A stretch of 64,000 bases of DNA from positions 186,001 through 250,000 of the forward strand of contig JACGCK010000042.1 of the NCBI GenBank assembly GCA_014925825.1, written 5' to 3'. Positions within the stretch are counted from its first letter, which is position 1; the number at the start of each line of letters is the position of its first letter. Under the pieces are notes generated by a model that searched no databases, was not told where the DNA came from, and saw nothing but the letters and a program-made list of their open reading frames with translations. The position numbers and the translations under genes are program-made. Below, in pieces: positions 57,427 to 64,000 of this stretch. The stretch is from Pholiota molesta (Eukaryota > Basidiomycota > Agaricomycetes > Agaricales > Strophariaceae).

Positions 57427-57691
57427 TGTTAGGATCGCGCTGTAGAGGAGAACTCGAGGGGCTTTGGGACGATATGAGAAACGAGGTTGTATTAACCAGG
57501 TTGCGAATAGAGATACAAAGGAGTGTAAACTAGCTTATATAGGGTTCTAATTAAAAGGAGAATGATTGAGCGAGATGAGGATGATCGAGCGAGAGATAGA
57601 TACGTAAAAGGAAGGCAAATGTCTGTAAGAGGCACGAATGTCTGTAAGAGGCAGGCGGGCGCTTATGGGCGCTTAGAGGGATATCATAACA
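57427..57691 (-). repeat. LTR of Gypsy element 2 (3' LTR)
   Basis: The plus strand runs TGTTAGGATC to ATCATAACA, 265 bp, TG...CA on the minus strand. A polypurine tract (AAAAGGGGGTAA on the minus strand) abuts it at 57692-57703 and overlaps the pol stop codon. The bordering 5 bp GTTTA (57422-57426) should be repeated at the far end, outside the window. Confidence 0.8.
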
Positions 57692-57701
57692 TTACCCCCT
57701 T

Positions 57702-58720
57702 TTAAGATATCCCGTTGGAGCGTTTATAATTGGCTAAGACGCTGTTGTTGTTGGGGATTTCGGATTCATGTTGCCACGAAGTATTTTCGCTGGGCTGGTC
57801 TTCCCATTTGACAAGATACATAGTTCCGTTGCGTAGCGAGCGATGGTCGAGGATGGAATTTGGCGTAGGCGGCGCAATGTTTGATTGCGGTGGGGGATCA
57901 CTTGGGTTATTTGATTTTTGTATGTCGAAGCATGGCTTGTTGAACGGCGTGAGCTTCGAAACATGGAAGACGTCATGAATACGCCAGGAAAGTGGGAGAC
58001 GTAGGTGGTAGGAGCGGTTTCCAACGAGCGCGATTACTTGAAATGGACCATAGCGGAGGTTATCGAGTTTTTTGAGGGTCGGGACGAGACAATGTCGGAG
58101 GCGTCGAGTAGTACTTGGTCTCCGAGGACGAATGTTTGCTCCATTCGTCGTTTGTCGAATGAGTTCTTCATTTTGATGGACGTAAGAGTAAGCGCGGCTT
58201 GTGTTTCTTTCCTGAGGTTACTGAGTTCGTGGGCGAAATGTGCGGCATGGGGTACGTGGGAGACGGATTCTCGAGGTGGTTGGAGAGGACGTGGAGGATG
58301 TTTACCATAGTTGATATAGAACGGAGAGTAGCCAGTTGAAGAATTTACTTTGTTGTTGATAGCGAATTCGGCGCAAGATAGCCACTCGGCCCAGTCGGTC
58401 TGTCGTTCGTTTACGAAGAGTCGTAGGTATTGTTCAATTTCCTGATTTAATCGTTCGGTTTGACCATCGGTTTGGGGGTGATAGGCGGTCGAGATGTTCG
58501 TTCGAATGCCGAGGAGACGATTAAGTTCTTGCATGAAATTGGAAGTGAATACCGAAGCGCGATCGGTGATTATGACTCTAGGTAGACCAAAGTCTTTCCA
58601 AACGTGATCTCGATAGTGTCGAGCGAGGCCTTCAGCTGTGACGGATTTTCGTGTAGGTACAAGGCGGACCATTTTGGAAAGTCTGTCGACGACGACGAAG
58701 ATGGAGTCGTGGTTGAGGCT
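57702..58720 (-). pseudogene. Gypsy element 2 integrase C-terminal half and chromodomain
   Basis: The frame resumes as SLNHDSIFVVVDRLSKMVRL and carries the integrase acidic residues in ITDRASVFTSNF and TDGQTERLNQEIEQYLRLF. The GPF module and chromodomain follow (LRYGPFQVIALVGNRSYHLR, MYLVKWEDQPSENTSWQHE), ending at a TAA at 57702-57704. Near 58070 one A seems to be missing from a homopolymer, shifting the frame between the integrase tail and the GPF module. This may be a real lesion or a run-length error. Confidence 0.8.
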
Positions 58721-58727
58721 CTTAGGG

Positions 58728-61700
58728 CAGCCTTGTCTGTTAATATTATGCATGAAATTGTGGGAGTTGCCCGGATAAAAATATTGCATCCAGAGTGGGA
58801 ACTGCCAGGGCACAGCCACCTCACCTAGCTGGCTTTGAATATTTTCCGCTCGTTTCTGGTCTCTCTGCTGCTCACTAGTGGCAGTGCGAGCTCGACACCA
58901 TGCTCAACAGTGTCGAGCAGTGCTCGACACCATTGTCAGGGTCGTCCCAAAAAGGAAGCCATCAAAAATTTTCCAAAAGAAGAATGACAAATTTGTAAGC
59001 TGTTTTTCCCCATCATTTGTCAGCACTTGAGCATCTATCATTAGATTTGAACCATTTTGGGACTTTCTGCTCATTGGCCCATCAAATATGCCATCAAGGG
59101 CCAAACACATGACCTAGTACCTAACCACATGACCACACATGACTGCAAATGAGGCAGGGACCCTCCTAGGGGTGGGAAATGCCTAAAATAGCATTTTCCC
59201 AATATTATTGGAAATGCACCTGGGTAGCTGGTACACCCTATATGGGACCCACTGGGACCATATTATACCAAAAGATGCGGAATTGAATTCTAAATCCACC
59301 TGTGAAAGATTCATATTAATAGCATCATTGGTTCAGGCCCTAGAAGCGAATTACTAATTGGACTAAATAAGCGCACGCATTGATGGCTGCTTTCCTCCGC
59401 GACCGCTGGGTCGTTTTCCATGATCAAAGCTGCTGTCTGTAGGTATTAAAAGCGCGCTTCGAACGCGTTCTTGATCATAATTTTACGTCCGTTCCTCGCT
59501 CCATAAAACGCTCCGGATATATTTGCGCTCGCACCACATTAGCGCAGGCTACGGTTTTACTATCCATGCGCATATTATACCATAAAATAGGTTAATAACA
59601 GACCTTTCCAACGGTACCCTACTCGCTGTGATTGAACAACTCTAAGAGGCCCTATAAAGGAAATGGTTGTTTGTATATAGAATATTAACCGCGGATCGCG
59701 CCGGAACGCGCATAGGTACGTTGGATTCTCCTGAATTTACCGGATTTAACGACACCCTGATTATAGGGATCAGAACCCGGGAAGGCACTGAACTGGACAT
59801 GGGGATGGGCTGGATATTGCTTTGCTGGCCGGAAAATGCTATTTTTAGTGCTGCCGAGCGCGGCCTCACCCAATCCGGGCATGGATTGGTGGCACTCTCC
59901 CCCTCCCCCTCATATTGGAAATTCATTTCCTCCCTCAATTCCTATGCAATTGCTTCGTTCTTTTTTCTAATATCTAATATAAATATGGTACTATGCGCCT
60001 ATAGCATTTATACACCACTATAATACATGCAGCATCTGTTATTTCGATATCTCTGTATTTTGGACACTGCATTTGGGGTTTTCACTGTATTTATGATGCT
60101 TATTGGCACATATAGAGCGGTAGAAAGCTAGAGGTAAGTACCTACTACACTCCCTGGTAGTTTTAAAAGCTACCTGGATACTGTCCTATAGCTCCACACC
60201 CATAAATAGAGACATTACTGTATATCCTCTTTGATAAATCCATATCTCAACCAATACTGTAGCTATAAACAAGTTAAAGCATGCATTAAAATATTAAACA
60301 TGTCCTCTTTACTTCTGTTACTCAAGAATTCTCTTCTCAGAGCATTTCATTGGTCATATGACAAGAATGGTTAGATATAGCAGAAATAGAGGTATTTGGC
60401 CTATAGCAATTCACATAAGCACTCTAAAATTCAATGGAGGTAGGATGTTATAGCTCTCATTAATACCTTCAATTCAAGATAGGCCGGAAGAAAATAGAGT
60501 AAGTGTGTGGAAATATATGGTGGAATTAGTAGTCAAAACATCGGACTAGATCTATCATAGACATGTGTAAATCATGTTTCAGTAGAATGTTTCCACAATA
60601 TCTTTCCACTCACTCACTCTAATTCTTTCCGGCCTATCTCTAATCGTAGATATTGATGAGAGCTATAGTATCCCAGCTGTACAGAATTTTAGAATGGTTA
60701 TGTGAATTGCTATAGGCAGAATACCTCTATTTCTGCTATATTTAACCATTCTTGTCATATGGCCAATAAAATGCATTGAGAAGAGAATTGTTGAGTGGCA
60801 GAACGAAAGAGGACATGTCTAATACTCTAATGGATGCTTGAACTTGGTTATAGCTACAGTATTGGCTGAGATATGGATTTATCAAGGAGTATATACAGTG
60901 ATGTCTCTCTTCATGGGTGTGGAGCTATAGGAAAAGATCCAGGTAACTTTTAAACTACCAGGAATTGCAGTAGGTACCTGCCTCTAGCTTTCTACCGCTC
61001 TATATGTGCCAATAAGCATCATAAATACAGTGAAAACCCCAAATGCAGTGTCCAAAATACAGAGATATCGAAATAACAGATGCTGCATGTATTATAGTGG
61101 TGTATAAATGCTATAGGCGCATAGTACCATATTTATATTAGATATTAGAAAAAAGAACGAAGCAATTGCATAGGAATTGAGGGAGGAAATGAATTTCCAA
61201 TATGAGGGGGAGGGGGAGAGTGCCACCAATCCATGCCCGGATTGGGTGAGGCCGCGCTCGGCAGCACTAAAAATAGCATTTTCCGGCCAGCAAAGCAATA
61301 TCCAGCCCATCCCCATGTCCAGTTCAGTGCCTTCCCGGGTTCTGATCCCTATAATCAGGGTGTCGTTAAATCCGGTAAATTCAGGAGAATCCAACGTACC
61401 TATGCGCGTTCCGGCGCGATCCGCGGTTAATATTCTATATACAAACAACCATTTCCTTTATAGGGCCTCTTAGAGTTGTTCAATCACAGCGAGTAGGGTA
61501 CCGTTGGAAAGGTCTGTTATTAACCTATTTTATGGTATAATATGCGCATGGATAGTAAAACCGTAGCCTGCGCTAATGCGGTGCGAGCGCAAATATATCC
61601 GGAGCGTTTTATGGAGCGAGGAACGGACGTAAAATTATGATCAAGAACGCGTTCGAAGCGCGCTTTTAATACCTACAGACAGCAGCTTTGATCATGGAAA

Positions 61701-62407
61701 ACGACCCAGCGGTTGCGGAGGAAAGCAGCCATCAATGCGTGCGCTTATTTAGTCCAATTAGTAATTCGCTTCTAGGGCCTGAACCAATGATGCTATTAAT
61801 ATGAATCTTTCACAGGTGGATTTAGAATTCAATTCCGCATCTTTTGGTATAATATGGTCCCAGTGGGTCCCATATAGGGTGTACCAGCTACCCAGGTGCA
61901 TTTCCAATAATATTGGGAAAATGCTATTTTAGGCATTTCCCACCCCTAGGAGGGTCCCTGCCTCATTTGCAGTCATGTGTGGTCATGTGGTTAGGTACTA
62001 GGTCATGTGTTTGGCCCTTGATGGCATATTTGATGGGCCAATGAGCAGAAAGTCCCAAAATGGTTCAAATCTAATGATAGATGCTCAAGTGCTGACAAAT
62101 GATGGGGAAAAACAGCTTACAAATTTGTCATTCTTCTTTTGGAAAATTTTTGATGGCTTCCTTTTTGGGACGACCCTGACAATGGTGTCGAGCACTGCTC
62201 GACACTGTTGAGCACAGTGTTGAGCACTGGAGCACAGTGGGCAGCAGGAGCACATCCACTGACCACCATAGACCACTGGCCTAACGTGGAAAATCTTCAG
62301 ACTCAGCTAGGTGGAGTGGCTGCGCCCTGGCAGTTCCCACTCTGGATGCAATATTTTTATCTGGGCAACTGCCACAATTTCATGCATGAGACTAGCAGAC
62401 ACTGGTG
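58728..62407. mobile_element. giant fold-back (palindromic) element 2, 3.7 kb
   Basis: The left arm runs 58728 to about 60517 and the right arm about 60599 to 62407, inverted around an 80-bp spacer. The 7-bp duplicates CTTAGGG lie at 58721-58727 and 62408-62414. Removing the element plus one duplicate joins the integrase frame exactly (ITDLPK to SLNHDS). Ends read CAGCCTTGTCTG and CACCAGTGTCTG. Arm identity is patchy: the outermost 170 bp differ clearly, about 58903-60105 against 61015-62215 is nearly identical, and the inner 400 bp differ by roughly 10%. Subterminal GTGTCGAGCA / TGCTCGACAC repeats cluster at 58890-58935 and 62180-62260. No transposase is recognised. The centre matches palindrome 1. 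Confidence 0.8.
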
Positions 62408-62414
62408 CTTAGGG

Positions 62415-64000
62415 AGATCAGTGATGAGGTCGGCTGATATGATGTCCCATGTGTCTTCTGGAATGGTGTTTGGCGAGAGGAGGCCTCGAGGTTTGTTAAG
62501 AAGGATCTTGGTTTTTTGGCAAGTGGAGCAGCCGGAGATGTATCGTTGGACGTCGCGCGATATTGACGGCCACCAGTAGTCTCTCTGTATCAATTCGGTA
62601 GTGCGGAATCGGCCAGGGTGTCCGGCGGTGAGATCATCATGATTGAGTTTAATGATCTGCGCGCGAAGATCTTGATTGTTAGGTACCCAGATTCGCCCGT
62701 ACCAGGTAATAAGTCCGTTTTCGTTCTTCCATCTGGGTACTTTCTCTTCGACGAGGTGTTCTACTTCATGTTGACGTTCTTGAATTGAAGGAAGGAATGA
62801 CGACGAGGATGTAGTTTCTTCTAGGACGTTGAGAGTCGAGGACGATGGGTGCTTATCGGTGGTCAGGAGATGATGGGGGAGAAGTGTTATATTTTCGTTG
62901 TCGAGGATTCCCTTGTCGTAGTCGGGTCTTCTGGAGAGCGCGTCGGCGCATATCATTTGAGAACCTGGCTTGTGAGTGAGCGTGAATGAGTATTCAGAGA
63001 GTTCTAGCGCCCAACGAGCTTGACGTCGATTAAGGCGTTGTGATTTCATGAAGTACTGAAGATTCTGGTGATCGGAGAGGATTTCGACGGGGGTTGTTGT
63101 TCCTAGAATATATCTTCGCCAGTCGGTGATAGCGCGCATAATTGAGAGTAGTTCTCGGTCGTGAACGTCGTAGTTTCGTTCGACATCGTTTAAGGTCTTC
63201 GAGAAGAAAGCGATAGGTTTCCAATGCGTGTCTTGGAGTTGGGAGAGTACAGCGCCTGTGGCGTAACCAGAGCTATCGGCTTCGATTCGGAATGGGGCAT
63301 CGTCGAGAGGGAGAGTGAGAACGGGTTCATGAGCAACGGAGTGCCTGAGATCTTGAAAGGCGGCGTCTTCGAAGGCGGTCCATGTCCATGGTTTGTTGCC
63401 GGTCAGGAAATGTAAGGGGGAAGCGAGCTTAGCGAAGTCTTTGATGAAACGTCGATAGAAGTTGAGGAAGCCGAGAAATTGTTGTAGTTCTTTTTTCGAC
63501 TTCGGAGTTGGCCAGTCGGCTATGGCTTGTACTTTGTTGGAACTCATGCGTAGTTGGCCCTCGGAGACAATGACGCCTAGGTATTCGACTTCGGTCTTGT
63601 CGAATTCGCATTTTTCGGGCTTGAGGTAGAGGTTGTTGTCTTTAAGGATCTGGAGGACTTGGCGCGTTATTTTTGCGTGGAGGCGGCGATCGTTCGTGAA
63701 TATGAGGATGTCGTCCATGTAGACGATGACGTGTCCTTGAAGAATGAGATCTTTGAAGAGATCGTTCATCATATTTTGGAACGTAGCGGGTGAGTTCGTG
63801 AGCCCGAAAAACATAACGAGTGGTTCGAATTAAGCCTCGATTAGTGACGAAGGCGGCCTTGTATTCATCTCCCTTCTTGATGCGTATATTGTTGAAACCC
63901 CAGCGAACGTCGAGTTTAGTAAAATATTTGGCGCCCTTGAGCTTGTCCATGAGTTCGGAAACGAGAGGTAAGGGATATTGGTTTCGAATCGTCATTTCGT
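62415..64000 (-). pseudogene. Gyps element 2 reverse transcriptase, RNase H, integrase N-terminal half (partial)
   Basis: From the window edge on the minus strand (Gypsy element 2): RT starts within YPLPLVSELMDKLKGAKYF and KLDVRWGFNNIRIKKGDEY, then FGLTNSPATFQNMMNDLF and the YMDDILIF catalytic loop, then RNase H (IEADSSGYATGAVLSQL, HDRELLSIMRAI, LSDHQNLQYF) and the integrase zinc domain (HDDLTAGHPGRFRTTELIQR, CSTCQKTK), reaching SADLITDLPK at the palindrome insertion. One base is added near 63835 between the NRG and FEPL-type motif positions, so RT is frameshifted. The remaining frame of 480 codons is otherwise open, which makes this a younger copy than element 1. Confidence 0.85.

Larger units (their letters stand above)
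57427..64000 (-). mobile_element. Gypsy element 2, nested in element 1, runs off the window
   Basis: Minus-strand chromodomain Gypsy element inserted into the pol of element 1. The 3' LTR, chromodomain and integrase end lie at 57427-58720, and RT, RNase H and the integrase start lie at 62415-64000, separated by palindrome 2. Gag, protease and the 5' LTR must lie beyond 64000. Confidence 0.82.

Noticed and set aside
58721..58727. TTAGGG at the palindrome junction as a telomere seed or healed break
   Set aside because: The bases are part of the integrase codons CTC CCT AAG on the minus strand and are explained fully by target duplication.
59642..60023. Open frames of 98 and 118 codons repeated at 61092-61473
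   Set aside because: They are the same DNA seen twice because of the palindrome. The longer one does not begin with ATG (TTG at 59667), and neither resembles a known protein, so conservation between arms is not evidence of coding.

Overview
The window looks like a transposon-rich, accessory stretch of a filamentous basidiomycete (agaricomycete-like) genome. The evidence is: many 48-80 nt introns with GTRNGT donors and CTRAY-type branch sites; a Plavaka-type transposase; a fungal PIF/Harbinger element with its typical second gene; chromodomain Gypsy elements; and a secreted, GPI-anchored plant-type heme peroxidase. Nothing prokaryotic is present, so there are no operons.

Layout. 0-9 kb: a duplicated block holding a minus-strand Pro/Tyr-rich multi-exon gene (intact copy 88-2247, broken copy 6328-7431) and a plus-strand TPR gene (3893-4922 and 7647-8704). 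8.7-12.3 kb: decayed units of a dispersed paralogue family, here called F units. 12.37-16.34 kb: a third, partial Pro/Tyr-rich gene split by a complete 3.1 kb PIF/Harbinger element (13139-16246, 69-bp TIRs, ATT target duplication). 16.3-25.3 kb: a 335-bp tandem duplication, more F units, and a second weak paralogue family (G genes) with a conserved upstream block. 25.45-27.94 kb: a giant palindrome. 28.9-31.2 kb: an apparently intact eight-exon peroxidase gene. 31.7-33.1 kb: degenerate repeats. 33.2-47 kb: four more F units, the last two a tandem duplication. 48.7-52.6 kb: a nearly intact but inactivated Plavaka transposase gene. 53.2-64 kb: a nest of transposons. A broken chromodomain Gypsy element (53654 onward) has been entered by a second Gypsy element (LTR at 57427-57691), and that second element has been entered by another giant palindrome (58728-62407).

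Most interesting signal. The two giant palindromes (2.5 and 3.7 kb) share a homologous central module, have arms over 1.1 kb long around a spacer of about 80 bp, and are each flanked by a 7-bp target duplication. In the second case, removing the element and one 7-bp copy restores the interrupted integrase reading frame exactly, so the boundaries are firm. No transposase is recognisable in either. They look like one family of very long fold-back DNA transposons that I cannot assign to a known superfamily. Other notable points are two GC-AG introns kept in both TPR paralogues, and a Pro/Tyr-rich gene built of symmetrical phase-1 exon modules, one of which appears to be an in-frame fusion across a fossil intron end.

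Limits. Gene models were built by hand from splice consensus and phase agreement. Family names for transposons and the peroxidase rest on motifs recognised by eye. F units, G genes and most of 16-25 kb and 33-47 kb remain functionally unidentified.
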